DNA from: Paenibacillus aceris
GTDB taxonomy: Bacteria; Bacillota; Bacilli; Paenibacillales; NBRC-103111
Length of the DNA: 64,000 bases
Reading direction: 5' to 3'
Assembly: GCF_017874035.1 (NCBI RefSeq)
Contig: NZ_JAGGKV010000003.1
Span: forward strand, 434,001 to 498,000
Under the pieces are notes generated by a model, which ran no database searches, had not been told where the DNA came from, and saw nothing but the letters and a program-made list of their open reading frames with translations. The position numbers were made by a program, and so were the translations under genes. Each line of letters opens with the position of its first letter. Position 1 is the first letter of the stretch. Positions 46,507 through 55,660 of the stretch are shown one piece after another.

Positions 46507-47304
46507 TTACCTCTGCAACCGCTGTCGAGAAGCCTCGAACAGCAGCACCGTCGCCGCCATCGCAACATTCAGCGACTCCGCCTTACCCTGCATCGGAATG
46601 ATCACCTGCACATCCGACTGCGCAGCAACCTCCGGCGACACGCCCCGGCCCTCGTTGCCGAGAATCAGCCACGTCGGCTGCCGCAGGTCCGTGTCGTAGC
46701 ACGAGCGCTGCGCCTGCAGGCTCGTGGTTACGAGCCGCACGCCGCGCTCACGCGCGCGTGGCAACAATTGCCCTAAATCTGCCTCCACAATCGGCAGATG
46801 ATACATCGATCCCATCGTCGAGCGGATCGTCTTGGGATTGTACAGATCGACCGTGCCCCGGCCGAGCACGACCGCTTTGGCACCTACAGCATCCGCGCTA
46901 CGGATGATGGTGCCGAGGTTACCCGGGTCCTGGACACCATCCAGGACCACTACAAGATCATGCTCGCCAGCGAGCAGCTCGTCCATGCCGAGCTGCGGCC
47001 GAGCTACAATGGCCAGCACGCCCTGCGGCGTTTGCGTATCTGTGCACTTCTCCAGAACGGCTTGGCTGACGCCGACCCATTCCAGCGCGCTTGGCAATAC
47101 CAGCCCAGCAAGACCATCAGGCAAGCCTTTTTCCAAGCTGTAGATAACCGTTTCGACAGATGCTCCCGCACGTAGCGCTTCCTCCACGAGATGATGGCCC
47201 TCAATGATGTATTTCCGCTGCTTGTCTCTACCTTTACGTTCCAAAAGCTGCGCCCACTCTTTTACGCGGGCATTTTGAACAGACATGATTTCTGTATGTG
47301 TCAT
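46507..47304 (-). CDS. TrmH/SpoU-family RNA 2'-O-methyltransferase (YsgA-like)
   Basis: The 265-residue protein has an N-terminal substrate-binding region (VQNARVKEWAQLLERKGRDK) and a C-terminal SPOUT knot with the motifs LDGVQDPGNLGTIIRSADA, LILGNEGRGVS and IPMQGKAESLNVAMA. It methylates rRNA or tRNA ribose. The B. subtilis homolog ysgA also neighbours sspI. It starts nine bases after the KtrA-type gene stops, so the two are likely one operon. Confidence 0.9.
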   Translation of the reverse strand: MTHTEIMSVQNARVKEWAQLLERKGRDKQRKYIIEGHHLVEEALRAGASVETVIYSLEKGLPDGLAGLVLPSALEWVGVSQAVLEKCTDTQTPQGVLAIVARPQLGMDELLAGEHDLVVVLDGVQDPGNLGTIIRSADAVGAKAVVLGRGTVDLYNPKTIRSTMGSMYHLPIVEADLGQLLPRARERGVRLVTTSLQAQRSCYDTDLRQPTWLILGNEGRGVSPEVAAQSDVQVIIPMQGKAESLNVAMAATVLLFEASRQRLQR

Positions 47305-47313
47305 TTCTTATAC

Positions 47314-47973
47314 CTACTCTGCAAAAGTCACTTCAAACGTTTGAAGATTCGAATTTTTACCCACGATGACCAAAATATCATCGGAACGGAGCCTATCTTC
47401 CGCGCTTGGCGGTATGATCAGTTTTTCATTTTGCTTAATCGCTATAACATTGCAGCCATATTTGGCCCGAATATCAAGCTCTCTTAGACTTTTGCCCACC
47501 ATATGACGAGAAGCTTGAATTTCAACAATACTGTAATCCGCGGACAACTCTATATAGTCAACAATGTTAGAAGATATCAGATGATGAGCCACGCGCTGAC
47601 CCATATCTCTTTCTGGGTAAACGACCTTGTCAGCTCCGATTTTCTTAAGCACCTTGCCGTGCAAATCATTCACAGCTTTCACAACTACCGTAGGTATGCC
47701 CATTTCTTTGAGAATTAATGTGGTCAAAATACTCGCTTGAATATCCTCCCCAATGGCGACCACGACTACGTCAAAATTACGAATCCCCAGCGCTCGGAGC
47801 GCTTCCTCATCCGTTGAGTCCGCTTGAACGGCGTGCGTAACAATGGCTGATATCTCTTGCACCGTCTCCTCACGAGAATCGATGGCCATAACCTCAAAAC
47901 CTAATTGTGACAACGTTCTGGCAATGCTGGACCCGAATCTTCCCATTCCTATTATGGCAAATTGTTTTCTCAT
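47314..47973 (-). CDS. KtrA/KtrC-type potassium uptake regulator
   Basis: The protein of about 219 residues has an RCK_N Rossmann domain (FAIIGMGRFGSSIARTL) and an RCK_C domain (from about residue 140). It gates a KtrB/KtrD-type channel, which is not in the window, and binds NAD(H), ATP/ADP or c-di-AMP in relatives. The ATG at 47973 follows GGAGG. It lies upstream of the methyltransferase gene and divergent from sspI. Confidence 0.85.
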   Translation of the reverse strand: MRKQFAIIGMGRFGSSIARTLSQLGFEVMAIDSREETVQEISAIVTHAVQADSTDEEALRALGIRNFDVVVVAIGEDIQASILTTLILKEMGIPTVVVKAVNDLHGKVLKKIGADKVVYPERDMGQRVAHHLISSNIVDYIELSADYSIVEIQASRHMVGKSLRELDIRAKYGCNVIAIKQNEKLIIPPSAEDRLRSDDILVIVGKNSNLQTFEVTFAE

Positions 47974-48071
47974 AGGTTGACGTTTCCTCCATATTCCCAA
48001 AGGTATTTAAAAATTATACCATACTTGAGACCTGTAGGCTCGGTATACAAGGAAAGGGGATGAAATGCGAA

Positions 48072-48101
48072 GGATGAACCGACATCAACTTGTGCATATT
48101 A
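48072..48101 (+). promoter_or_regulatory. Candidate sigma-G promoter of sspI
   Basis: CATATTA (48095-48101) is a perfect CATNNTA -10, with GGATG (48072-48076) 18 bases upstream as a near-consensus -35. SspI in B. subtilis is expressed in the forespore. Confidence 0.45.
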
Positions 48102-48138
48102 GTATCGATAACGAAATGGAAGCGAGGTCCACGAACAA

Positions 48139-48342
48139 ATGAATATCACATTAAGACAGGCCATCGTCCAGAGAGTCCAAAATAAATCCAATGATGAGCT
48201 CCAAGAAATTATTGAAGATTCCATTGGCGGCGAAGAACGGGTATTGCCAGGGTTAGGTGTACTTTTCGAAATCATATGGCAGCATAGCGAAGCAAATATT
48301 CAAAATGAACTCGTTGAAACCCTAAAAGGGCATCTCCCTTGA
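48139..48342 (+). CDS. sspI: Small acid-soluble spore protein SspI
   Basis: The 67-residue protein matches SspI through IEDSIGGEERVLPGLGVLFE and IIWQHS. It is a minor SASP made in the forespore. An AGCGAGG region precedes the ATG. It neighbours the TrmH-type methyltransferase gene, as in B. subtilis (sspI-ysgA). Confidence 0.9.
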   Translation: MNITLRQAIVQRVQNKSNDELQEIIEDSIGGEERVLPGLGVLFEIIWQHSEANIQNELVETLKGHLP

Positions 48343-48358
48343 TACTATGAACCCCACA

Positions 48359-48398
48359 ATCGGCTAGGGGGCTGCTTTTTGCAATCCCTTAGCCTTGA
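48359..48398. terminator. Possible terminator between sspI and the MtnX-like gene
   Basis: AATCGGCTAGGGG pairs imperfectly with CCCTTAGCCTTGATT around a T-rich loop in the gap between the convergent genes. Confidence 0.35.
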
Positions 48399-48402
48399 TT
48401 TA

Positions 48403-49131
48403 TTACACTTCAGGAAACGCACAAACAGCAGGAAATCTTCCGCTTAAACGGCGGTCCGCTGTGCCATCTTTATAGGATTCCCAGTTTGGACTTAAAATGT
48501 TCAAGATATCATGAAAAGTTTCAAATGGGTAAAAAGCCGTCCCTTCCCCCGTTAAATACCCGGCAAGACTTGCCCTGGCAAAAATCCAATCGGCAAAGCC
48601 AGAACCATAATAATCGCTACTGCCATCTCCGATATAAATGACCAGCCAGCCTTCCTCTTTTAATTGCTTCACCACACTTGCTTTGCAGCAGCCGCACCAT
48701 TTGCACGCCTCATTCGAATTTTGTACCCCGAACTGAAACTGTCCGTCTGGCAAATAATGAATCGGATTCGCGATCACTCGGTTAACCTTGATTTGCTCAC
48801 GGCTTAAAACCTGTTCAATATAGTACTGCATGCCGTCACTCAACACCGTAACCGGCACTTCTTTCTGCTCGCAAAAATCAATAAACCGCTGTGCCCCGTC
48901 CCGCAAATGCACACTCTCAAGCAGCCGGTCAACTTGATACTGCCGCCCCTCAAGCAGCGGATATGCCGCGTTAATCCAGGCGAGAGAGCCCGCCTTTTTC
49001 TCTCGAAAAAGCCGCGATGCTTCCACCACCTGAGGCTGAGTCAACACATCCATGACGAGCATCAATTCATCCCCAACATCCTGCTCCATCAATGTCCCGT
49101 CAAAATCGGTTACGACTGCAATTTTTGGCAT
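48403..49131 (-). CDS. mtnX: MtnX-like HAD phosphatase
   Basis: The protein of about 242 residues starts KIAVVTDFDGTLMEQDVG (HAD motif I), then VTVLSDGMQYYIEQVL, and has the acidic GDGSSDYYG motif III/IV with the CKWCGCCK segment found in MtnX (2-hydroxy-3-keto-5-methylthiopentenyl-1-phosphate phosphatase of methionine salvage). The other mtn genes are not in this window. Start at ATG 49131 behind GGGAGGATG. It lies beyond the terminator of the oxidoreductase operon. Confidence 0.75.
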   Translation of the reverse strand: MPKIAVVTDFDGTLMEQDVGDELMLVMDVLTQPQVVEASRLFREKKAGSLAWINAAYPLLEGRQYQVDRLLESVHLRDGAQRFIDFCEQKEVPVTVLSDGMQYYIEQVLSREQIKVNRVIANPIHYLPDGQFQFGVQNSNEACKWCGCCKASVVKQLKEEGWLVIYIGDGSSDYYGSGFADWIFARASLAGYLTGEGTAFYPFETFHDILNILSPNWESYKDGTADRRLSGRFPAVCAFPEV

Positions 49132-49186
49132 ATGCCAGCATCCTCCCCATGTATCAGTAAAGCGATTTGATTCATTCCAAACAAAA

Positions 49187-49212
49187 ATCCCCCTCGATAC
49201 AAAGAGGAGGAT
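49187..49212 (-). terminator. Terminator of the oxidoreductase/ThuA operon
   Basis: On the minus strand ATCCTCCTC and GAGGGGGAT pair over eight bases and are followed by TTTTGTTT. Confidence 0.65.
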
Positions 49213-49225
49213 GCAATTACTAAAA

Positions 49226-50320
49226 TTATAGCACGGAATCAGGCGACAGCGGGGCTGGTTTTTCACAGCTGCTTTGCATCACATAATGCTTGCCTTCGGC
49301 CGACGCGTCATGGAAGCCATGCATCGCTTCAAGCACGTGGTAGGCCAGCTCGCCGTTCGCGCGATGCGCTTCACTCTCGCCGCTGATTAGAGCTTGAGCC
49401 ATTGCCGCCACACCCAAACCGCGGTGGTTTTCTTTGTAGCCATGTGACAACGGGATCGGTTCCCAGTCGGAACCATTTTTACGGATCATCACCTGACCGC
49501 CAAATGTGTTAGGATCCGGGACACGCAAGGAGCCGTGGCTGCCGTAGATTTCGATGTTTGGCAGCTGCGTGCCGCCCATAATGTCGAAGCTCGTAACCAG
49601 CGTAGCAATCGCGCCGCTATGGAAATCAAGCACGCCAGCAATATGCGTAGGCGTTTCTACCGTGATCTTCTGTCCGCGTTTTTTCTCACTCTTAATCGTC
49701 CGCTCTTGGAAGCTAATCCCCGTTGAACCTGTTACTCGGCGAATAGGTCCCAACAATGCTACTAACGCCGTTAGGTAGTAGGGACCCATATCGAACATCG
49801 GGCCGCCACCTTTGGCATAGTAAAATTCAGGATCCGGGTGCCAATGCTCGTGGCCTTTGCCCATCATGAAAGCCGTCGCAGCAATCGGTGTGCCGATCCA
49901 GCCGTCGTTGATCAGCTTCACGCAAGTTTGAATGCCTCCGCCTAGGAACGTATCCGGCGCACTGCCGACTAGCAATTCCTTGCGGCGAGCAACTTCCAGA
50001 ATGCGTATGCCCTCTTCGCGCGTAACGGCAAGCGGCTTCTCCACATACACGTGCTTGCCAGCTTCCAACACCTGAATACAAACTTCGGCATGTGCAGCCG
50101 GAATCGTCAAATTAATAACAATGTCAATATTCGCATCGTTCAAAAGCTCCTGTACTGTATACGCATGAGGAATACCGAACTCCTCCGCCCGCGCCTTTGC
50201 TCTGTCCACATCAATATCCGCGCAGGCAAGCAGCTCCAAATGCTCAAAGTTAGGAATATTTTTCATATAAGCTGCGCTAATATTTCCACAGCCGATAATG
50301 CCAACCTTCTTTTTACTCAT
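49226..50320 (-). CDS. Gfo/Idh/MocA-family sugar oxidoreductase
   Basis: The 364-residue NAD(P)-dependent protein starts KVGIIGCGNISAAYMKNI, has the EKPLAVT catalytic-type segment near residue 95, and a C-terminal beta-sheet domain. It is the third structural gene after the LacI gene. Partner genes (ThuA and another oxidoreductase) suggest oxidation of a sugar or glycoside, possibly to a 3-keto form. Confidence 0.85.
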   Translation of the reverse strand: MSKKKVGIIGCGNISAAYMKNIPNFEHLELLACADIDVDRAKARAEEFGIPHAYTVQELLNDANIDIVINLTIPAAHAEVCIQVLEAGKHVYVEKPLAVTREEGIRILEVARRKELLVGSAPDTFLGGGIQTCVKLINDGWIGTPIAATAFMMGKGHEHWHPDPEFYYAKGGGPMFDMGPYYLTALVALLGPIRRVTGSTGISFQERTIKSEKKRGQKITVETPTHIAGVLDFHSGAIATLVTSFDIMGGTQLPNIEIYGSHGSLRVPDPNTFGGQVMIRKNGSDWEPIPLSHGYKENHRGLGVAAMAQALISGESEAHRANGELAYHVLEAMHGFHDASAEGKHYVMQSSCEKPAPLSPDSVL

Positions 50321-50341
50321 CTTCTTCGCTTCCCCTCTTCG

Positions 50342-50971
50342 TTATCGTGTTGCCCACAGCAAGCCGCGGCGCATGAGCTCAAGTGTTTCCGGCATCCGTA
50401 CAATGTTGGCTTGATGGCCAAGCGAATTGTAATACACCTTACCTGCTCCATACGTTTTGGTCCAAACGACAGGCATCTCCACATCGCCGAAATCAGTCAC
50501 TGCATGAACCTGAATAGCAGGATCGACATGCATGTAATACTTTTCCGAAACCACAACGAAATCTGTCATCCCCTCTGTCAGGGCGTGCTGACGATCCTTG
50601 ATTCGCACTGTGTACGTAACACCGTCATTACCCGGGTGAGCGACCCACTGTCCGCCAACCATGTACTGATATTCAACTTCATTCCGGAAGGAATCTGCCA
50701 TCCCGCCGTGGCAGCCGGCAATCCCGGTTCCGCCTTCTTTGACCGCTGCAAGTAATGGAGCCAACTGCTCTTTCTCAATTTTCCCCATCGTCCAGACAGG
50801 GACAATAAGATCAATACCCTTGAGTCGCTCCTCATCTTTAAAACGATCCAGCGTATCGGATACCTCCACGCCATAGCCTTCCTCACGCAATAGGCCAGCG
50901 AAAATGCCTGCCACCTCTTCTGGTTGATGACCGTCCCAGCCACCCCAGACTATCAATGCTTGTTTGCTCAT
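50342..50971 (-). CDS. ThuA-domain protein
   Basis: The protein of about 209 residues begins QALIVWGGWDGHQPEEVA, with GIAGCHGGMADSFRNE and GKVYYNSLGHQA, the typical ThuA-like GATase-type fold. ThuA proteins act with ThuB-type oxidoreductases in 3-keto-disaccharide metabolism in other bacteria. ATG 50971 follows AGAGGAG. It sits between two oxidoreductase genes. Confidence 0.85.
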   Translation of the reverse strand: MSKQALIVWGGWDGHQPEEVAGIFAGLLREEGYGVEVSDTLDRFKDEERLKGIDLIVPVWTMGKIEKEQLAPLLAAVKEGGTGIAGCHGGMADSFRNEVEYQYMVGGQWVAHPGNDGVTYTVRIKDRQHALTEGMTDFVVVSEKYYMHVDPAIQVHAVTDFGDVEMPVVWTKTYGAGKVYYNSLGHQANIVRMPETLELMRRGLLWATR

Positions 50972-51007
50972 TTCGAAAGAGCTCCTCTCCACATATAAGA
51001 TAAATCC

Positions 51008-52168
51008 TTAAACCTCGCTGATTTTCACCCAACGGCGCTGCTCAATGGATTGATCCACGGCTTCCAGCACCTCTTGACACTTCACGCCATCCACGAAATT
51101 CGGAACCGGTTGACGATCCTCTGTCAGAGCGTTCATCAGCTCAACAACCTCATGCACGAACGTATGCTCATACCCGATGGTATGTCCAGCCGGCCACCAA
51201 GCATCCATGTAAGCATGGGACGCATCTGTTGCGAGAACACGGCGGAAGCCCTGAACATCCTCATCATCGCTTGTAAAATATACCTGCAGCTCGTTCAATC
51301 GCTCAAAGTCAAACTTCACACTGCCTTTACTTCCATTAATTTCAAAAGAGTTCGTACACCGGTGACCCGGTGCAAAACGCGTCGCCTCGAAGCTGCCCAG
51401 CGCCCCGTTCGCGAAACGTGCCATAAACAGCGTCGCGTCGTCGACGGTTACCGGTCCGTGCGGCGCATCCTTGCTGCCTTTGGCGCTTAGTCCTGTCATT
51501 GAACTCGGCAGTGGACGCTCCTTCACGAATGTCTCGCTCATGCCGATGACCTCCGTCATATCGCCGACCAGGAAATGCGCCAGATCGATCAGATGCGCGC
51601 CCAAGTCGCCATGCGACCCGGATCCGGCAATCTCCTTCTGCAAACGCCACACTAGCGGGAACGTCGGATCTACGATCCAGTCCTGCAGAAACCAGGCGCG
51701 GAAGTGATAAATCTGGCCGAGGCGACCGCTCTCGACCAGCTTCTTCGCAAGCTGCACCGCAGGAGCAAAACGATAGTTGAAGCCCACCATGTGCTTCACT
51801 CCAGCGGCTTCAGCCGCCTCCAGCATCTCCCTTGCATCCGCAAGGGTCAGCGCCAGCGGCTTCTCGCAGAACAAGTGCTTGCCGGCCTTTGCAGCAGCAA
51901 GCGCGATTTCCTTGTGCGCGTCACTGGGCGCATTGATATCGACGATGTCGATCTCAGGATGCGTGACCAGCTCGCGCCAGTCGGTGATATACCCGTCCCA
52001 GCCGAACTGCTCAGCTGCCGTTTTGACACCGTTTTCATCGCGGCCGCAGATGAGCTTCATTTTCGGCACCGCCGTCTGCGGGAAAAACATATGTAAATCT
52101 TTATAAGCATGACTGTGCGCTTTACCCATAAATTTATAGCCGACCATGCCAATATTAAATGATTTCAT
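51008..52168 (-). CDS. Gfo/Idh/MocA-family sugar oxidoreductase
   Basis: The protein of about 386 residues starts FNIGMVGYKFMGKAHSHAYK with a Rossmann domain and EKPLALT segment, and carries a substrate-binding domain rich in His and Trp. It is paralogous to, but distinct from, the one at 49226. First structural gene after the LacI gene, beginning at ATG 52168 behind AAGGAGG. Likely oxidises the same sugar class as the locus substrate. Confidence 0.85.
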   Translation of the reverse strand: MKSFNIGMVGYKFMGKAHSHAYKDLHMFFPQTAVPKMKLICGRDENGVKTAAEQFGWDGYITDWRELVTHPEIDIVDINAPSDAHKEIALAAAKAGKHLFCEKPLALTLADAREMLEAAEAAGVKHMVGFNYRFAPAVQLAKKLVESGRLGQIYHFRAWFLQDWIVDPTFPLVWRLQKEIAGSGSHGDLGAHLIDLAHFLVGDMTEVIGMSETFVKERPLPSSMTGLSAKGSKDAPHGPVTVDDATLFMARFANGALGSFEATRFAPGHRCTNSFEINGSKGSVKFDFERLNELQVYFTSDDEDVQGFRRVLATDASHAYMDAWWPAGHTIGYEHTFVHEVVELMNALTEDRQPVPNFVDGVKCQEVLEAVDQSIEQRRWVKISEV

Positions 52169-52222
52169 AAATAGGAAGCCTCCTTGACGTGTAATCGATC
52201 CATATCCCTTACTCAAACTTAC

Positions 52223-53254
52223 TTATATAGGAGTGATGCTTCTAGATGATTGTCGAATAACCAAACGGGTCTGCAGCTTCACGCTGGAAGGCTTTACGCT
52301 CTCCCCTTGAATAACACGTGTTAACACACCTCTTGCCGCTTCTTTGCCCATCTCGTAGAAAGGCACATTAATACTGCTTAGCGGAGGGTCGCTCAGCTTG
52401 GCCGCATCGGAATCATCGCAGCCGACAACGGCGAAGTCTCTCCCTGCCACCCAGCCTTTCTCCCGGAGTCCTTGCATGAGGCCAATAGCCATACGATCAT
52501 TTGCGGCAAATACCGCCTCTACCTGCTCCCTCTGCGCCCAAAGGCGATCTGCCGCTTCATAACCGCTTTTGCGGCTGTAGTTGCCTTCGAGCAGCAGCTC
52601 GGAAGGAACCTCCAACCCGGCATCTTGCATCGCTGCCAGATAGCCTTGAAGTCTGTCTCCGGAGTTGGAATACTCCGGCGAGCCGTTCAAGAAGGCAATC
52701 TTCCGGTAGCCCTCATCCTGCAAATGCCGAACAGCCTGATAGCTGCCAACTGCATGATCAGCATCCACCTCATGAAAGGCTAACCCCTCAAAGTGCTGAT
52801 TGACCAAGGAGAAAGGGTGTCCTTGATCCTGCAGCTGCTGGAGCGATTCCCGCTGCTGCGGGGTGTCCCTTGCGCCCAGAATGACACAAGCATCCACTTT
52901 CTGCGACCGGTAGAGCCTCGTGTAGTCCAGGCTTTCGTCTGGTTTCAACAGCGATAACAGCATGTCGTACCCCTGTTCCCTTACCTGCTCGCCGATCCCG
53001 CTTAAAATTTCCGCGAAATAGTAAGCTGAAAAAAGATGCACTTTCGGCATATAAGGAAGCACCACGCCAAGATTCCCGCTGCGCCTTCGAGCAAAGCTTT
53101 GAGCGATCGCGTTTGGATGGTAATTCAGCTGGCTGGCTGCTTCCAACACACGCGCTTTGGTAGCAGGCTTCATGGGTCCGAGCCCATTAAATACACGGGA
53201 AACGGTCGCTTCGGAAACTTTAGCTAATTCAGCAACCTCTTTTCTTGTCACCAT
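52223..53254 (-). CDS. LacI-family regulator of the oxidoreductase/ThuA operon
   Basis: The protein of about 343 residues has a helix-turn-helix (RKEVAELAKVSEATVSRVFN) and an effector domain. It is co-directional with the oxidoreductase/ThuA genes and starts behind GGAGG. An imperfect palindrome lies 36 bases upstream of its start. The ligand is probably the sugar metabolised by the operon. Confidence 0.85.
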   Translation of the reverse strand: MVTRKEVAELAKVSEATVSRVFNGLGPMKPATKARVLEAASQLNYHPNAIAQSFARRRSGNLGVVLPYMPKVHLFSAYYFAEILSGIGEQVREQGYDMLLSLLKPDESLDYTRLYRSQKVDACVILGARDTPQQRESLQQLQDQGHPFSLVNQHFEGLAFHEVDADHAVGSYQAVRHLQDEGYRKIAFLNGSPEYSNSGDRLQGYLAAMQDAGLEVPSELLLEGNYSRKSGYEAADRLWAQREQVEAVFAANDRMAIGLMQGLREKGWVAGRDFAVVGCDDSDAAKLSDPPLSSINVPFYEMGKEAARGVLTRVIQGESVKPSSVKLQTRLVIRQSSRSITPI

Positions 53255-53289
53255 GTAGAAGCCTCCATTTTCATCATTGAAATCCATTT

Positions 53290-53305
53290 ATGTACACGCG
53301 TACAT
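53290..53305. promoter_or_regulatory. Candidate operator of the LacI/oxidoreductase operon
   Basis: ATGTACACGCGTACAT has perfect ATGTAC/GTACAT arms around a 4-base centre and sits 36 bases upstream of the LacI start codon. Confidence 0.5.
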
Positions 53306-53517
53306 TTTCTCATTCAAAGACCAATTTTGTCAATACGCTGCGGACAAAAAATATGTGCACCACATTTCGACACCGGCGCCAATTTCCGGCAAATAAAACA
53401 CGCAGAAAATGACTAATTTTTGTAAAATGACCTAATTTATAATATTGTCTATCGCTTGCCTTTCGTTTTATGATTAGGGTTAAATGGACAACTATGATGT
53501 GGGAATGAGTGATCGCA

Positions 53518-54870
53518 ATGAAAGTAGCCCAGCGCCTTCTTCACTTGGTCTCACCGAGAACGATCCGTGCTTTGCGGAGTAAGAAAAAAGTGACTAGAAG
53601 TCACCTTCAAGTGCTAATCAATAAAGCGGTTCGAAGTCACCGCAGAACTGTGCATGAAGCGCACATTCGAACTGTTCTTATCCTGGATATAGACCGTTTT
53701 CGACAAATCAATTTCACGCTCGGCTACGCATCCGGCGATCATCTGCTTGCCGATATAGCCTATCGCTTGCAGTCAGTTCCTAATTGCAACCTTGTCGTTC
53801 AATCAGGAGATGATGAATTTGCGCTTGTTTTGCACGCCCTCCATCAGGAACAGTTGTCCCAAATCGTACAGCAGATCGAACAGCGCTTTAATCAACCGTT
53901 TATGATTCAGGAGCATGAATGCTACATTAACGTCAGTATGGGCATGAGTGCTGTAGAGCTATCGCCGAATACCGTTGAGCAAGCTTTGAAGCAAGCAGAT
54001 CAAGCCCTTCAAGCCGCCAAACTTACCGGCAAAAATAAACTTGTCACCTACCATTCCATGCTGGTTTCACGTCCCGTTCGCTTCATGGAGATGGAAACAG
54101 AGCTGCGCAAGGCTATATTGGAAAATCAGCTCATCCTGTATTACCAGCCGCGTCTTGAGCTCTCTAGCGGCAAAATCATTTGCCTGGAAGCTTTAGTGCG
54201 CTGGAATCATCCGAAGCTCGGCATGATTCCGCCTAACGAGTTCATTCCGCTTGCAGAAGAGAGCGGCTTGATTCTACCCCTTGGCGAGTGGGTGCTCCGC
54301 GAGGCTTGCCTCCAGAAGGTGAGATGGCTCGAAGCTGGTATTTTAGACTATCAAGTTGCTGTCAATATCTCGCCCTGCCAGTTCCAGGATGAAAGCTTTT
54401 CGGATAAAGCCATTCACATCATTGAACAGACAGGCATCGATCCTGCGTATCTCGAATTTGAAATTACGGAAAGCTCCATCATGCAAAACATGGAAAATAC
54501 GGTTGCTGTGCTCGAAAAGCTATGCAGCAAAGGCATTTCCATCTCCATCGATGATTTCGGAATCGGCTACTCTTCACTGAATTATTTGAAGCACTTCCCT
54601 ATCCACTGTCTGAAGATAGACCGCTCCTTCGTGAAAAATATACATAGCAATAAAGATGATTTGGCGATTACTAACGCTATTATTCACCTTGGTCACGCCC
54701 TGAACGTACAAGTGGTTGCGGAAGGCGTGGAAGAATTGAGCCAACTTGAAATTCTGAGAGAAACCTCCTGTACGACGATTCAAGGTTATCTCTTAAGTCC
54801 CCCCGTTTCCGTTTACGAAATCGAGCAAAGCTTTCATCGATATGACAACAGGCCGGTTATGATTTCATAA
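53518..54870 (+). CDS. Degenerate-GGDEF / EAL c-di-GMP protein
   Basis: The protein of about 450 residues has a GGDEF domain whose signature is SGDDEF, so the diguanylate cyclase site is altered, and an EAL domain with an intact set: EALVRW, NISPCQF, EFEITES, IDDFGIGYSSL, LKIDRSFV, AEGVEE and QGYLLSPP. It is likely a c-di-GMP phosphodiesterase. No membrane segment. The GTG at 53509 is an alternative start. Its last 14 bases overlap the convergent ATP-grasp gene within an 18-bp inverted repeat. Confidence 0.8.
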   Translation: MKVAQRLLHLVSPRTIRALRSKKKVTRSHLQVLINKAVRSHRRTVHEAHIRTVLILDIDRFRQINFTLGYASGDHLLADIAYRLQSVPNCNLVVQSGDDEFALVLHALHQEQLSQIVQQIEQRFNQPFMIQEHECYINVSMGMSAVELSPNTVEQALKQADQALQAAKLTGKNKLVTYHSMLVSRPVRFMEMETELRKAILENQLILYYQPRLELSSGKIICLEALVRWNHPKLGMIPPNEFIPLAEESGLILPLGEWVLREACLQKVRWLEAGILDYQVAVNISPCQFQDESFSDKAIHIIEQTGIDPAYLEFEITESSIMQNMENTVAVLEKLCSKGISISIDDFGIGYSSLNYLKHFPIHCLKIDRSFVKNIHSNKDDLAITNAIIHLGHALNVQVVAEGVEELSQLEILRETSCTTIQGYLLSPPVSVYEIEQSFHRYDNRPVMIS

Positions 54871-54882
54871 CCGGCCTGTTGT
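54845..54882. repeat. 18-bp perfect inverted repeat shared by two convergent genes
   Basis: ACAACAGGCCGGTTATGA and its exact complement are separated by only two bases. It spans the stop codons of both flanking genes, and both read through it in the same phase, so both proteins end in NRPVM-x-S. No T run follows on the plus strand. Confidence 0.8.
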
Positions 54883-55660
54883 ACGCTCTGGCGTATCTTT
54901 GCATTTTTGCAAATGTGTGCTTTTCCCCCAGTCTGCGAAAAATATAAGGATCCGGACTCGTGTTGACCTCAAGAATCCATGGATGCAGCTCATTATCCAA
55001 GGCGACGTCGACTCCGATTTCTTTCACTCCCCGATACTTTGCATGAATCGCTTTAGCCACGCGCGTCCCAAGTATACGCAGCTTTTTAAGATACTCCTCC
55101 CGCTCTCCGGCAGGCAAATAACTATGCAGCAGTGTATCCACCCGCTTCAAAGTTCCCCCGTTGTGAAAGTTGGTGACGATTTTGCTCGGATGTGCCACTC
55201 TGCCGATCATACCGGTTGTTTCCCACTCACGAAGCGGCGTTTGCTGCACCATAATCCGCAGATCGAAGCGGTTCCCTTTATATTTCAGCAAATGAATCCC
55301 TTTTTGTACCAGATAGCTTCTCTTCCCTGTCTTCTCACGGATGGAGGCATACATGTCGTCGAATGTTTTGAACCGTTTTAAGTTGACGCCCAGCTGATAC
55401 GAATACGGCGTAGCTTCTCCCTCGCCCTCTGACATTTCCACACGGATCACTCCGTTTCCGAACATGCCTACATTGGGCTTGATATACACCATCTTATGCT
55501 GATTCAGCATTTGCTTCAGCGACTCTGCCGTCATCCATTTCGTGGTCGGCACATACTCCTGTAGAGCAGCTCTAGCCTCTATCGCTCTGGTTTTACCAAT
55601 CTTGCTCGTAACATATCTGGAATATCTGATATTACTCCGTTTCTTCAAGATCTTTCTCAT
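54857..55660 (-). CDS. YheC/YheD-type spore-coat-associated ATP-grasp protein
   Basis: The 267-residue protein has ATP-grasp features of the YheC/YheD group: MVYIKPNVGMFGNGVIRVE, RFDLRIMVQ and the ELHPWILEVNTSPDP ending with Mg-binding Glu and Asn. YheC/YheD proteins are associated with the endospore coat. The ATG has GGAGG six bases upstream. It overlaps the glycosyltransferase gene by 29 bases, implying co-translation, and its C terminus lies inside the shared palindrome. Confidence 0.8.
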   Translation of the reverse strand: MRKILKKRSNIRYSRYVTSKIGKTRAIEARAALQEYVPTTKWMTAESLKQMLNQHKMVYIKPNVGMFGNGVIRVEMSEGEGEATPYSYQLGVNLKRFKTFDDMYASIREKTGKRSYLVQKGIHLLKYKGNRFDLRIMVQQTPLREWETTGMIGRVAHPSKIVTNFHNGGTLKRVDTLLHSYLPAGEREEYLKKLRILGTRVAKAIHAKYRGVKEIGVDVALDNELHPWILEVNTSPDPYIFRRLGEKHTFAKMQRYARAYNRPVMKS

